A stretch of DNA of 34,967 nucleotides from an uncultured SAR86 cluster bacterium (GCA_902628375.1 CACOMS010000012.1:1-34967), one strand, 5' to 3'; positions 24,358-33,568 are shown, counted from the stretch's first letter. The notes: generated from the sequence alone by a model not told the origin. Numbers and translations: made by a program.

Positions 24358-25274
24358 AGGATAATTTAGAGTGGTCTAGAGCTGAATATTTTTATTCAAA
24401 AGACCCACTCAATGGAGAAAAGGATAAAAGAATAGAAAGTTGGTCTAAATTATTAACCTCATTACCCAATGTTGAATTATCTTCTTCAGAGCTTAAAACT
24501 GAGGTTTCTATAAGTCTAAATTGGACATCGGAGCAAAAGAGAGCAACGGAAAACCTTTTGTTGGATTTAATTCCTTGGAGAAAAGGACCCTTTAATTTAG
24601 GTGGAATTGATATTGATACAGAGTGGAGATCTAATCTTAAATGGGAAAGATTTCTCTCTTTGGGCTTATCTTTAGAAGGAAAAAAGGTTCTAGATGTAGG
24701 GGCTGGTAATGGCTATTACGCATTCAGAATGCTAGGCGAAAGGGCAAGAGAAGTTATATGTTTAGAGCCTAATTTAACGCATGTAATTCAATTTCTCTCA
24801 ATTAATCACTTCTTAAAGAAAGAAGAGGTTAAAGTTATTCCTAAAAGATTAGAACAACTCACTCCTAAACCTAATTTTGATATTATTTTTAGCATGGGAG
24901 TCTTGTACCATCAAAGAAACCCATCTGATCATATAAAGCTTTTATCTTCAAATCTAAAGCCGAAAGGAAAAATAGTTTTAGAAACAATTCTATCTTTTGA
25001 AGGTTCAGAAATGGAAATAAAGAACGGTAAGTATGCAAATATGCCTAATGTTTGGTATCTACATGATGCCAATGGAATTAAGGATATAGCTCACCAGCAT
25101 GGTTTAAAAGTTTCTGCCTATACAAAAGGACATGTAACCTCTTCAAATGAGCAGAGAAAGACAAGATGGATGCCTTTTAAGAGTTTTTCTGATGCAATCA
25201 ATATCAAAACAGGCAAAACCTTAGAGGGTTACAGTTTACCCAAAAGAAGTTTTTTTATTCTAGAAAAGAACTAA
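24354..25274 (+). CDS. cmoB: tRNA U34 carboxymethyltransferase CmoB
   Basis: CmoB transfers the carboxymethyl group of carboxy-SAM to 5-hydroxyuridine-34, producing cmo5U for reading degenerate codons. The 306-aa protein (E. coli 323) has PWRKGPFNLGGIDIDTEWRS (~74-93), the cofactor loop VLDVGAGNGYYAFRM, FSMGVLYHQRNPSDH and a C-terminal TRWMPFKSF, all typical. It is coupled to cmoA by ATGA. Its TAA and the recG TAG are read from the same four bases (CTAA, 25271-25274) on opposite strands. Confidence 0.96.
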   Translation: MKDNLEWSRAEYFYSKDPLNGEKDKRIESWSKLLTSLPNVELSSSELKTEVSISLNWTSEQKRATENLLLDLIPWRKGPFNLGGIDIDTEWRSNLKWERFLSLGLSLEGKKVLDVGAGNGYYAFRMLGERAREVICLEPNLTHVIQFLSINHFLKKEEVKVIPKRLEQLTPKPNFDIIFSMGVLYHQRNPSDHIKLLSSNLKPKGKIVLETILSFEGSEMEIKNGKYANMPNVWYLHDANGIKDIAHQHGLKVSAYTKGHVTSSNEQRKTRWMPFKSFSDAINIKTGKTLEGYSLPKRSFFILEKN

Positions 25275-27346
25275 GAATCAGAATAATCTAGTTTAGTCCC
25301 AATCCATCTATCTACAAGCGAATAGGCTAGTTTTTTATTCTTTTTTGCTATTTCTATTGCTCTAACTTGAGCTTCTTCAAGCAATTCTGAATCTCTTATA
25401 GGGTTCGCTATTTTTAGATTCATCATACCTGACTGTCTTAATCCATAGATATCACCTGAACCTCTAAGCTCAAGATCCTTTTCTGCTATCTTAAAGCCAT
25501 CATTAGTCTCTTCCATTGCTTTAATTCTTTCTTTGGCAGATTCACTTAGATTTTCACCATGCAGAAGAAGGCAGTGTGATTGCGAGTTCTCTTTTCTTCC
25601 AACCCTGCCCCTTAATTGGTGCAGTTGAGATAGCCCTAATCTTTCTGGATTTTCTATAATCATTAAAGTTGCTTCAGGAACATCTACTCCAACCTCAATT
25701 ACAGTCGTACATACAAGTAACTGTATATCTCCTTTTCTAAAAGAATCTATGACGCTATCTTTTATTTTTTTATTTAGCTTTCCATGAACAAGACCAACAT
25801 TAATTTTTGGAATTTCTCTAGAGATATCCTCATATAGCTCTTCCGCTGCTTGTGCTTCTAGTTCTTCTGAGTCTTCAATAAGTGTGCAAACCCAATAGGC
25901 TCTCTGCCCTTCGTTGCAGACCTCACTTACTCTATTGATTATTTTGTTTCTCATAGAATTAGGTCTAGATGAAGTGGAAACAGGCTTCCTTCCTGGAGGA
26001 AGTTCATCTATAACTGATGTATCTAGAGATCCATATACGGTCATAGCTAAAGTTCTGGGAATGGGCGTTGCAGTCATAATCAACTGATGAGGGCTTTCAT
26101 TGGAACCTTCTATTCCTTTATCTAATAAAGAGAATCTTTGATGCACACCAAACCTATGTTGCTCATCTATTATTGTTAGGCCTAAATTTTTGAATTTAAT
26201 GTCTTTCTGGAATAAGGAGTGAGTTCCAATAAGTATATCTATCTCAGAATTATCAAGTTTTTTTAAGATATTGGCTCTTGATTTACTAGCTGTAGATCCA
26301 AGCAATAATTCAACATTAAGATTAAACTTATCAAACCATCCAGAGAAATTCTGGAAATGCTGTTCAGCTAGTATTTCTGTAGGACACATAATGGCAACTT
26401 GATGTTTATTTTTGGCGGCTAATAAAGCTGATAGTGCAGCTACTATCGTTTTTCCGGAACCCACATCTCCTTGCAGCAGTCTCCTCATAGGCTTATTTCC
26501 TAGAAGATCCTTCTTTATTTCTTCCCAATTTTTAATTTGTGAATTTGTTAGTTTAAATTCTAATGAATCAAGAAACTTAAGCTCATCATCTTCTTTTGTC
26601 ACAATTTCCGGGCCTTTTCTATTTTCTGACTCTTTCTTTAAGATCCCAGAACATAAAATATGTGCTGTGAGCTCTTCTCTTATTAATGATCGTTGTATTG
26701 GGTGTTTGCCTAGACTTAAAAGATCCAAATCAGTATCACTTGGAGGCGAGTGAATGAAAGATAACGAATCAATTAAGGTCTTATCTTTCTCGTTTATTGA
26801 CTCATTTAATAAATCATTTGTTTTACAAAACCTTAAACTATCAAGAATAATCTTTCTTAGTTTTGTCTGCTGTACTCCAGAAGTGGTAGGATAAATTGGC
26901 GTAAGATTTTCATCTATGGGTGGTAAGTTATCTTTTGTAAAGGATTTGTATTGAGGATGAATCATTTCCTTATTTCTTTGTCCTTGGCGTATAGTGCCAT
27001 AACATCTTATAAGATCACCTTTCTGTAAATTCTTTTGTTGTGCAAAAGCAAAATGAAAAAGTCTCATTGTTAGCCTGCCTGTCCCATCATAAATTTCTAC
27101 AAGAAGTTGCCTTCTTCCTCTGAAAGCAATGGATGAGTTAACTATTTCGCCCTCTATAAGAGATTCTTGATTGATTCTTGCGTTTCCAATTGATGTGATG
27201 GTTGTTCTGTCTTCATATCTAGAAGGAAGATGAAATACACTATCAATTATGTTCTCAATTCCCATATTGGATAGAGCAGAAGATGTCTTTGGGCCAACAC
27301 CCTTTAAATTAGTTAGAGGATAAGTCTTGCCTTCTTTTAAGGGCAT
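25271..27346 (-). CDS. recG: ATP-dependent DNA helicase RecG
   Basis: RecG remodels stalled replication forks and branch-migrates Holliday junctions. The 691-aa protein (E. coli 693) has the N-terminal helix-hairpin and wedge/OB region (~1-170) and then a superfamily 2 motor: Walker A GDVGSGKT near 290-297, DEQH near 393, TATPIPRTLAMTVYG near 425 and the second RecA-like domain with QLRGRVGR. The C-terminal DLELRGSGDIYGLRQSG matches the family. It is the last gene of the gmk-rpoZ-spoT-ridA-recG run, three bases after ridA. trmH, which separates spoT and recG in E. coli, is absent. Confidence 0.97.
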   Translation of the reverse strand: MPLKEGKTYPLTNLKGVGPKTSSALSNMGIENIIDSVFHLPSRYEDRTTITSIGNARINQESLIEGEIVNSSIAFRGRRQLLVEIYDGTGRLTMRLFHFAFAQQKNLQKGDLIRCYGTIRQGQRNKEMIHPQYKSFTKDNLPPIDENLTPIYPTTSGVQQTKLRKIILDSLRFCKTNDLLNESINEKDKTLIDSLSFIHSPPSDTDLDLLSLGKHPIQRSLIREELTAHILCSGILKKESENRKGPEIVTKEDDELKFLDSLEFKLTNSQIKNWEEIKKDLLGNKPMRRLLQGDVGSGKTIVAALSALLAAKNKHQVAIMCPTEILAEQHFQNFSGWFDKFNLNVELLLGSTASKSRANILKKLDNSEIDILIGTHSLFQKDIKFKNLGLTIIDEQHRFGVHQRFSLLDKGIEGSNESPHQLIMTATPIPRTLAMTVYGSLDTSVIDELPPGRKPVSTSSRPNSMRNKIINRVSEVCNEGQRAYWVCTLIEDSEELEAQAAEELYEDISREIPKINVGLVHGKLNKKIKDSVIDSFRKGDIQLLVCTTVIEVGVDVPEATLMIIENPERLGLSQLHQLRGRVGRKENSQSHCLLLHGENLSESAKERIKAMEETNDGFKIAEKDLELRGSGDIYGLRQSGMMNLKIANPIRDSELLEEAQVRAIEIAKKNKKLAYSLVDRWIGTKLDYSDS

Positions 27347-27349
27347 TTC

Positions 27350-27736
27350 TTAATCAGGATTTCCCTTAACGATTATAGCTTCTATCTCTATCAATGCGTC
27401 TAAGGGAAGTTTTGCTACCTGAAGAGCCGCCCTTGCAGGATAAGGCTCGTCAAAGAATTCTTTCATAATTTCGTTGACCTTAGAGAAAACAGACAAATCC
27501 GACAATGAAATATTTACCTTAACTATTTCTGAACTTGTTGCATCTGAGGCTTTGCATAATTCAATAACGTTTTTAAAAGCTTGTCTTATCTGATTTTCAT
27601 CCCCTTCTACTAACTTCATTGTTTTAGGATCTAAAGGTATCTGCCCTGAAAGAAATATTAGGTTTCCAGACTTTATGGCTTGTGAATAAGTTCCTATAGC
27701 TTTAGGAGCATTGGAAGTTTCAATTTTTTCTTTCAT
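27350..27736 (-). CDS. ridA: RidA family enamine/imine deaminase
   Basis: RidA hydrolyses reactive 2-aminoacrylate and related enamines made by PLP enzymes such as the IlvA encoded in this window. From ATG 27736 the product has 128 aa, the normal length, with GTYSQAIKSG (15-24), SGQIPLDP (30-37), the substrate-binding R102 in YPARAALQVAKLP and E119 near the C-terminus. A longer reading from 27778 would overlap spoT by 38 bases and add a basic tail not seen in the family. It follows the spoT stop by four bases. The spoT-ridA arrangement is also known in Pseudomonas. Confidence 0.95.
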   Translation of the reverse strand: MKEKIETSNAPKAIGTYSQAIKSGNLIFLSGQIPLDPKTMKLVEGDENQIRQAFKNVIELCKASDATSSEIVKVNISLSDLSVFSKVNEIMKEFFDEPYPARAALQVAKLPLDALIEIEAIIVKGNPD

Positions 27737-27740
27737 AGTA

Positions 27741-29879
27741 TTAATGTATGGTTTTCGCGTGCCTGTCCTCTTGATCATGAATTCTGTTTACAGAAATTAC
27801 CCTTTTCATTGATCTTAACTTTCTAACGACTTTGGCAAGATGGTCTCTGTTATAAACTTGAATAAATAAATGAAATGCAACCTTTTCTGAGTCTAGGTCA
27901 TTATGTTCCAACGATTCAATGTTGGTATCACTTGAACTTATACTAAAAGCTATATCAGCTAACAAACCAGGATAATCTTCAGCGATAACTTTAATTTCAG
28001 TTGGAAAGGCCTTATCTAACTCTTCGTCCCACTTTACGGGAAAGCACTCCCTGGGATCTTCCCTAACCGAAAGTATGTTTTTACATCTCTCTTGATGAAC
28101 CACCATGCCACCAGATGTAAAGTGGCCTATTACTGAATCTCCTGGAATGGGGTTACAACATTGGCCATACTTAATAGCTAGACCCTCAGTTCCTGATATT
28201 TCTAGAGCAACTGGTAATGAAGTAGCTTTATCAGTCTCATTCATTAGGTTAGAAATCTGCGTTGCTACAATATTTCCAGCTCTTTTACCCAGGCCAATAT
28301 CTTCTAGTAATTCGTTTAGAGAATCTACACCCAGTTTTTGTATAACTCCTGATAAATGATCATTATTTCTTCTATTCAGTTTAATGTTGTATTCAGATAG
28401 AGCCTGTTCAAGTAGTTTCTTACCCACTTTTATAGCCTCGGATGCCTTTGTATTACTTAGATAATGTCTTATGCTATTTCTGGCTCTTGAAGTTATTGCA
28501 AAATCTAACCAAGCTGGTGAGGTTTGTGGCAGTCTATCAGTTAATATTTCCACTGTTTGTCCACTTTCTAGAGGAACACTTAATGGAGCAAGTTTTCTGT
28601 TTATTCTGCAGCCTTTACAGTAATTACCTATATCTGTGTGTACGGAATAGGCAAAATCAATTGGAGTTGAGCCTTCAGGGAGTTCTAATATCTTTCCTTG
28701 AGGAGTAAAGACGTATATTTCATCAGGAAAAATATTAGTTTTTATTGAATCAATATAATCTTCAGAATTTTCATAGTTATTTCTCATTTCAACTAATCCC
28801 GCAACCCATTTTCTAGCTTTTCTTTGGGGAGCTGTTTCTTTTGAATTCCCAGACTTATAGAGCCAATGTGATGCAATTCCGTTTTCAGCCATGTCATCCA
28901 TTTCTTCTGTTTTAATTTGTATCTCAATAGGTTGACCATCTGTTCCTATTACACCGGTATGAATAGATTGATATCCATTTGATTTAGGAATAGCAATATA
29001 GTCCTTAAACCTTCCTTCTATGGGTTTAAATACAGAATGAACAGCTCCAAGCGCTCTATAGCAATCTTCAGATTTATCAACAATTAGTTTGAAAGCATAG
29101 ATATCCATGATGTCACCAAATGACCTTCTGTTTTGCTTCATTTTTCTATAAATACTGTAGATATGCTTATCTCTTCCTTCTATGTAAGCGGCAATGTTAT
29201 CTTCAACTAACTGCTTCTCTAGGACTCTTTGAATCTTTCTAAGTAACCTTTTTTGACTACCTCTATTTTTTTTAACAGCTACTCTTAATCTTCTGTATCT
29301 CCCGGGGTAAAGGATCCTAAAAGACAGGTCTTCCAATTCTCTATAGATATTATTCATTCCTATTCTATGAGCAATAGGCGCATATATTTCTAGTGTTTCT
29401 TTAGAGATTCTGATTTGCTTATCTCTACTCAAGTGTCCTAAAGTTCTCATATTATGTAGCCTATCTGCGAGTTTTACTACTATGACTCTGATATCTTTAG
29501 CCATAGCAAGAATCATTTTTTGATAGTTGTCTGCTTGTAATACTGAAGCCGAAGAGAGTTCTAATTTATCTAGTTTGCTAACTCCATCAACTAAATTTGC
29601 TACGCTAGAGTTAAATTCTTTTTCTATTACCTGTTTAGGTACTCCACAATCTTCAATGACATCATGAAGCATAGCTGCTGAAATACTATCTTCGTCTAGT
29701 CTAAGATTAGATAAGATGTTGGCCACGGCAACAGGATGAGATACGTAAGGATCTCCACTTTTTCTAAATTGACCGGAATGAGCATTATTAGCAAATTCAT
29801 ACGCAGAATTTACTTGCTCTACCTGACTACCAGTCAAGTATTCAGATAATTTTTTTGAAAGAGCATCTATAGATTCCAT
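27741..29879 (-). CDS. spoT: Bifunctional (p)ppGpp synthetase/hydrolase SpoT
   Basis: SpoT sets (p)ppGpp levels in the stringent response. The 712-aa protein has an HD hydrolase domain (H48, HD at 72-73, ED at 76-77 in MLHDVIEDCG), a synthetase domain (RDKHIYSIYRKM, MDIYAFKLIV, RFKDYIAIPKSNGYQSIHT), TGS (FTPQGKILELPEGSTPIDFA), a zinc-finger/helical region with YGQCCNPIPGD, and a C-terminal ACT domain. The RFKD tetrad is the RxKD form found in bifunctional enzymes, not the ExDD of RelA, so hydrolysis should be intact. A weak hairpin lies 10-26 bases before the ATG. Placement after rpoZ is standard. Confidence 0.97.
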   Translation of the reverse strand: MESIDALSKKLSEYLTGSQVEQVNSAYEFANNAHSGQFRKSGDPYVSHPVAVANILSNLRLDEDSISAAMLHDVIEDCGVPKQVIEKEFNSSVANLVDGVSKLDKLELSSASVLQADNYQKMILAMAKDIRVIVVKLADRLHNMRTLGHLSRDKQIRISKETLEIYAPIAHRIGMNNIYRELEDLSFRILYPGRYRRLRVAVKKNRGSQKRLLRKIQRVLEKQLVEDNIAAYIEGRDKHIYSIYRKMKQNRRSFGDIMDIYAFKLIVDKSEDCYRALGAVHSVFKPIEGRFKDYIAIPKSNGYQSIHTGVIGTDGQPIEIQIKTEEMDDMAENGIASHWLYKSGNSKETAPQRKARKWVAGLVEMRNNYENSEDYIDSIKTNIFPDEIYVFTPQGKILELPEGSTPIDFAYSVHTDIGNYCKGCRINRKLAPLSVPLESGQTVEILTDRLPQTSPAWLDFAITSRARNSIRHYLSNTKASEAIKVGKKLLEQALSEYNIKLNRRNNDHLSGVIQKLGVDSLNELLEDIGLGKRAGNIVATQISNLMNETDKATSLPVALEISGTEGLAIKYGQCCNPIPGDSVIGHFTSGGMVVHQERCKNILSVREDPRECFPVKWDEELDKAFPTEIKVIAEDYPGLLADIAFSISSSDTNIESLEHNDLDSEKVAFHLFIQVYNRDHLAKVVRKLRSMKRVISVNRIHDQEDRHAKTIH

Positions 29880-29888
29880 AATAAAAAC

Positions 29889-29905
29889 AAGATCTATAAG
29901 ATCTT
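29889..29905 (-). terminator. Weak hairpin plus T-tract between rpoZ and spoT
   Basis: On the minus strand AAGATCT, loop TAT, AGATCTT is followed by GTTTTTATT, the outline of an intrinsic terminator. The stem has seven pairs and only two are G-C, so termination would be partial at best. The spoT start codon lies ten bases beyond, so the hairpin could also affect ribosome access. Confidence 0.25.
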
Positions 29906-29925
29906 TTTGTTAATCTAGATGCCTA

Positions 29926-30198
29926 TTATTCTGCAGAAGGGCCTTCTGCTGCAAGTTCTTCTGAGAATTCTTCTTCTAAATCAGATATATCTACCGTAAG
30001 TTCGTTTATATTATCTGTAGTAACAGTTCCAGCTTCAATTTCCCTTAGAGCCATGACGGTAGGTTTATCATCTTCCCAATCTAGAGTAGCTTTTCTCCCA
30101 CCTATAGCTAGTTGCCTAGCTCTTTTTGCTGCCAATACTATCAAATCATATCTCGATTCTATTTTTTCGAGAGCATCTTCTACTGTTATTCTTGCCAT
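29926..30198 (-). CDS. rpoZ: DNA-directed RNA polymerase omega subunit
   Basis: Omega assists assembly of the beta' subunit and forms part of a ppGpp-binding site on RNA polymerase. The 90-aa protein has MARITVEDALEKIESRYDLI, AAKRARQLAIGG and KPTVMALREIEAGTV, all typical, and an acidic tail (ELTVDISDLEEEFSEELAAE). It lies between gmk and spoT, so genes for ppGpp binding and metabolism are co-transcribed. No Shine-Dalgarno is visible. Confidence 0.97.
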   Translation of the reverse strand: MARITVEDALEKIESRYDLIVLAAKRARQLAIGGRKATLDWEDDKPTVMALREIEAGTVTTDNINELTVDISDLEEEFSEELAAEGPSAE

Positions 30199-30234
30199 AA
30201 TTGTTTGTTTCTTTTAGTGGGCGCGCATTCTACT

Positions 30235-30858
30235 CTAAATCGAAGCATCTTCCAATAATTTAGATGCAACACTTGAAGCTTCCTCTTGTCTTTCTTCAGC
30301 TATGCCTTGTTCTGTAACCACTTGTTTAAGGTCATTGAGCGCATCTTTAAAGGAGTTGTTTAGGATTAGGACATCAAACTTATTACTTTTCTGAATTTCT
30401 TCTTTAGCAAAAGAGATTCTTTTAGATATTGTTTCTTTAGAGTCTTGACGCCTATTTTTTAATCTTACTTCCAATTCCTTTATCGAGGGGGGCAGAACAA
30501 AAACTGTTATAGCTTCGGGGTAAAATTTTTTTACTTGCAAAGCGCCTTGCCAGTCTAATTCCAGCATAACATCATGACCTTTATGGAGTTTGTCCGACAC
30601 CCACTCCTTGCTTGTACCATAATAATTTCCAAAAACTTCAGCACTTTCTAAGAAATCTCCTTCATCTATCTTTTTTTGGAATTCTTCTTTTGAAATAAAG
30701 TAATAGGATTGACCATTTTTTTCCTTACTTCTTGGTTTTCTTGTTGTAAAAGATATACCAAGCAAAATATCTATTTCATCAAAGTCTTCTAAAAGAGCTT
30801 TTATCAAAGAAGTTTTTCCTCCACCAGAAGGCGCAGATACTACAATTAATTTAGACAT
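30235..30858 (-). CDS. gmk: Guanylate kinase
   Basis: Gmk phosphorylates GMP to GDP and is a known ppGpp target. The 207-aa protein has the P-loop APSGGGKTS (residues 9-17), GISFTTRKPRSKEKNGQSYYF (~34-54) for GMP binding, FGNYYGTSKEWV, and MLELDWQGALQVKK. Length matches E. coli (207). It starts the gmk-rpoZ-spoT-ridA-recG run and is divergent from pyrE with a 90-base gap. Confidence 0.97.
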   Translation of the reverse strand: MSKLIVVSAPSGGGKTSLIKALLEDFDEIDILLGISFTTRKPRSKEKNGQSYYFISKEEFQKKIDEGDFLESAEVFGNYYGTSKEWVSDKLHKGHDVMLELDWQGALQVKKFYPEAITVFVLPPSIKELEVRLKNRRQDSKETISKRISFAKEEIQKSNKFDVLILNNSFKDALNDLKQVVTEQGIAEERQEEASSVASKLLEDASI

Positions 30859-30948
30859 TTAAATTTTTATTACTTTATTATCTTAGGATAATTATTAAAC
30901 CAAGACTAGCTAAGCATTATCTAATCAACATAGAATACACTCTGAACC

Positions 30949-31566
30949 ATGAAACAAACAGAAAAAGACTTCTTAAATCTGGCTATTCAATTAGAAGCTC
31001 TTCTATTTGGAGACTTTACCTTAAAGTCAGGGATTAAGAGTTCTTACTTTTTTAATATCTCTTCTTTTTTTAATTCAGGTCATCTGAGTGATTTAGCCGA
31101 CTTATATCATAAAGAAATAATTGATTCAGGTATTCCTTTCGATATTCTTTTTGGTCCAGCCTATAAAGGAATTCCTCTAGCAGCAGCTGTAACTTCTTTA
31201 GCTGGAGTTAAAGGGGAAAAATCTTTTCCTATAGCCTTTGACAGGAAAGAAGAAAAAGATCATGGAGAAGGAGGGATCATAGTAGGAGAAATTGAGAATA
31301 AAGATGTACTGATTATTGATGATGTATTAACAGCAGGAACGGCCCTAAAAAACTCTATTCATATTATTAATTCTTCGGGAGGAAAGGTAGTAGGAGCAAT
31401 TGTAGCCCTAGATAGAGAGGAAAAAATAGAGAATGAGACTATAAAGGATAGTTTAGAAAAAGAACTAAACATTCCAATACTCTCTATAGCTCAAATGAGC
31501 AGTCTCATTAAATACATCAAGGAGAGTAAAGAGTACTCTCATTTGTCTAAATTCTTTCAAGAGTAA
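30949..31566 (+). CDS. pyrE: Orotate phosphoribosyltransferase
   Basis: PyrE joins orotate to PRPP to give OMP in pyrimidine synthesis. The 205-aa protein has LKSGIKSSYFFNIS at the N-terminus, GPAYKGIPLAAA, the mobile loop FDRKEEKDHGEGG and the PRPP motif VLIIDDVLTAGTA. Length is close to E. coli (213). No attenuator-like leader is seen in the short gap with gmk, where TAGAAT at 30931-30936 ends 12 bases before the ATG. It is followed by riboflavin synthase after six bases, a pairing I would not predict from pathway logic. Confidence 0.96.
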   Translation: MKQTEKDFLNLAIQLEALLFGDFTLKSGIKSSYFFNISSFFNSGHLSDLADLYHKEIIDSGIPFDILFGPAYKGIPLAAAVTSLAGVKGEKSFPIAFDRKEEKDHGEGGIIVGEIENKDVLIIDDVLTAGTALKNSIHIINSSGGKVVGAIVALDREEKIENETIKDSLEKELNIPILSIAQMSSLIKYIKESKEYSHLSKFFQE

Positions 31567-31572
31567 TTTCTA

Positions 31573-32157
31573 ATGTTCACGGGAATAGTGCAGGCAAAAG
31601 GAGCTATTTCAGAAATTAAAAGCTTTGAACAAGGCATAAGATTAAGGATTGAGGTAGACAAAGGCTTTCTTGAAGATCTCAAAAAGGGCGCAAGTATCGC
31701 AGTAAATGGGGTGTGTCTAACAGTTACGGACTTCTCTGAAGGGAGTGTTAATTTTGATGTTATAGAGGAGACTTTAAAAGTTACAAATCTTTCGTATTTC
31801 ACAGAAGGTGATTTAGTAAACATGGAGAGATCTCTAAAGTTTGGTGATGAGGTAGGAGGCCATATCTTATCAGGTCATGTTTCTTGTACTTGTGAAGCAA
31901 TAAAATATGAAGGCGATAAAGAAACAGAAATAAGAGTAAATACTCCCAAAGAGTGGATGAAGTTTATATTTAAGAAAGGATATGTTGCTTTAAATGGCGT
32001 AAGTCTTACTGTAGGAAAGGTAGAGGGCAATTATTTTTCTGTTTACTTAATTCCAGAAACATTAGAAGTAACAAATCTTGGAACTAACAGTGAAAATTTG
32101 ATGTTGAACTTAGAGGTAGATCAAAATACAGTAGCTATAGTCAACGCACAGAATTAA
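31573..32157 (+). CDS. ribE: Riboflavin synthase, alpha chain
   Basis: This enzyme dismutates two 6,7-dimethyl-8-ribityllumazine molecules to riboflavin. The 194-aa product (E. coli RibC 213) starts with the signature MFTGIVQAKG and consists of two lumazine-binding barrels. The first has SIAVNGVCLTV and HILSGHVSCT; the second has YVALNGVSLTVGKVEG and PETLEVTNLG. The other rib genes are not adjacent, and no FMN riboswitch is visible upstream. It lies between pyrE and the amidohydrolase pair. Confidence 0.96.
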   Translation: MFTGIVQAKGAISEIKSFEQGIRLRIEVDKGFLEDLKKGASIAVNGVCLTVTDFSEGSVNFDVIEETLKVTNLSYFTEGDLVNMERSLKFGDEVGGHILSGHVSCTCEAIKYEGDKETEIRVNTPKEWMKFIFKKGYVALNGVSLTVGKVEGNYFSVYLIPETLEVTNLGTNSENLMLNLEVDQNTVAIVNAQN

Positions 32158-32179
32158 TATTTAGGGGGAGAGTTTGATT

Positions 32180-33568
32180 ATGAAGAAAAAACTATTTTTA
32201 TATTCTTTTTTTATTTTTTCTTTAAGTCCTTTTTTTATAAATGCTAAAGAAAATATACCTTTTCAGTCAACTTATAATCCTCAAAAGAGCAGTTCAGTCC
32301 TAATACAGCAAGGAAGACTTCTTACGGCAACTGAAGAAGATTCATTTATTGGCGATATCTTAATTTCAAATAACGTAATTGTAGAGATAGGAAAAAGTAT
32401 AAATCCTCCATTAGGAACAAAGGTAATAGATGCAAGAGGGAAATGGGTAACCCCTGGAATAATAGATATTCATTCTCATATGGGAGTGTATCCAGCACCA
32501 AGTTTAAATTCTAGTTCTGATGGCAATGAATCTACAAGTCCCACTACTGCCCATGTATGGGCTGAGCATTCAGTATGGACACAAGATCCTCAAATGCCTC
32601 TAGCTTTAAAAGGAGGGATAACGACTTATCATGTGTTACCTGGATCAGCAAATTTAATTGGGGGAAGAGGAATAACTCTTAAGAATGTTTGGTCACGAAC
32701 TGTTCAAGGGATGAAATTTCCTAATGCTCCCTATACTTTAAAGATGGCGTGTGGAGAAAATCCAAAAAGAGTTTATGGTGGAAGGAGGATGGAGCCTTCA
32801 ACAAGAATGGGAAATGTAGCTGGTTATAGAAAAGCTTGGATAAAGGCTGAATCATATTTAAGTAGACAACAGCAATATGAGTCTAAGTCTGAACAAGCTA
32901 AACAAATGGGTTATAAACCAACTCGAGATCTCGAAATGGAAACTTTAGCTGGCGTACTCAAAGGAGAGATCTTGATTCAAAATCACTGCTATAGGGGAGA
33001 AGAAATGGCAGTGATGTTAGATTTAGCTAAAGAATTTGATTACAAGGTGACTACTTTCCATCATGCCATTGAGGCCTATAAAGTAGCAGATATTTTGGCT
33101 GAAAATAATGTCTGCGCTGCTATTTGGGCAGATTGGTGGGGATTTAAACATGAAGCGTTTGATATGGTTTGGGAAAATGCAGCCATTATTCATAATGCTA
33201 ATGGCGAAAAAGGATGCGCTATCATCCATTCTGATGATGCTGTTGGCATTCAACGTCTGAATCAAGAAGCTGCTAAAGCAATGGCAGCAGGAAATAGAGT
33301 AGGCCTAAATATATCTGAGGGAGATGCCATTAAATGGATTACATTAAATGCAGCGAAAGGCCTTGGTATTGATAAATGGACTGGGTCTTTAGAAAAGGGA
33401 AAAATGGCTGATGTAGTTATATGGGATGGAAATCCCTTTAGTGTATATACAAAAACTGAGAAAGTATTTATAGATGGGATACTAAAGTATAGTTCAGAGG
33501 ATATTAGTTTACCCAAGCCAACAGATTTTGAATTAGGAATTATTAACCCTGAGGAGAATAGGCTATGA
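32180..33568 (+). CDS. Exported amidohydrolase-superfamily protein with complete metal-ligand set
   Basis: A 462-aa amidohydrolase of the imidazolonepropionase/dipeptidase-like branch. It has a signal peptide (MKKKLFLYSFFIFSLSPFFINA, cleavage near 22), so it acts in the periplasm or outside. The ligands of the TIM-barrel metal site are present: H98 and H100 in PGIIDIHSHMG, H269 in LIQNHCYRGEE, H294/H295 in TTFHHAIEAYK and D352/D353 in IIHSDDAVGIQ. LPGSANLIGGRG (153-164) and KMACGENPKRVYGG follow family usage. The C-terminal GSLEKGKMADVVIWDGNPF closes the small beta domain. I start at ATG 32180, nine bases after GGGGGAG; TTG 32174 is too close to it. It overlaps the next gene by four bases. 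The substrate is unknown. Confidence 0.9.
   Translation: MKKKLFLYSFFIFSLSPFFINAKENIPFQSTYNPQKSSSVLIQQGRLLTATEEDSFIGDILISNNVIVEIGKSINPPLGTKVIDARGKWVTPGIIDIHSHMGVYPAPSLNSSSDGNESTSPTTAHVWAEHSVWTQDPQMPLALKGGITTYHVLPGSANLIGGRGITLKNVWSRTVQGMKFPNAPYTLKMACGENPKRVYGGRRMEPSTRMGNVAGYRKAWIKAESYLSRQQQYESKSEQAKQMGYKPTRDLEMETLAGVLKGEILIQNHCYRGEEMAVMLDLAKEFDYKVTTFHHAIEAYKVADILAENNVCAAIWADWWGFKHEAFDMVWENAAIIHNANGEKGCAIIHSDDAVGIQRLNQEAAKAMAAGNRVGLNISEGDAIKWITLNAAKGLGIDKWTGSLEKGKMADVVIWDGNPFSVYTKTEKVFIDGILKYSSEDISLPKPTDFELGIINPEENRL

Noticed and set aside
27737-27778. Extended RidA start overlapping spoT
   Set aside because: Adds a basic 14-residue tail not known in RidA; the ATG at 27736 gives the normal length and a four-base gap.
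31567-31572. FMN riboswitch upstream of riboflavin synthase
   Set aside because: Only six bases separate pyrE and the riboflavin synthase start, so no aptamer can fit there.
31557-31823. 88-codon minus-strand open frame over the pyrE-riboflavin synthase junction
   Set aside because: It lies opposite the conserved MFTGIVQ start of riboflavin synthase and has no family features.
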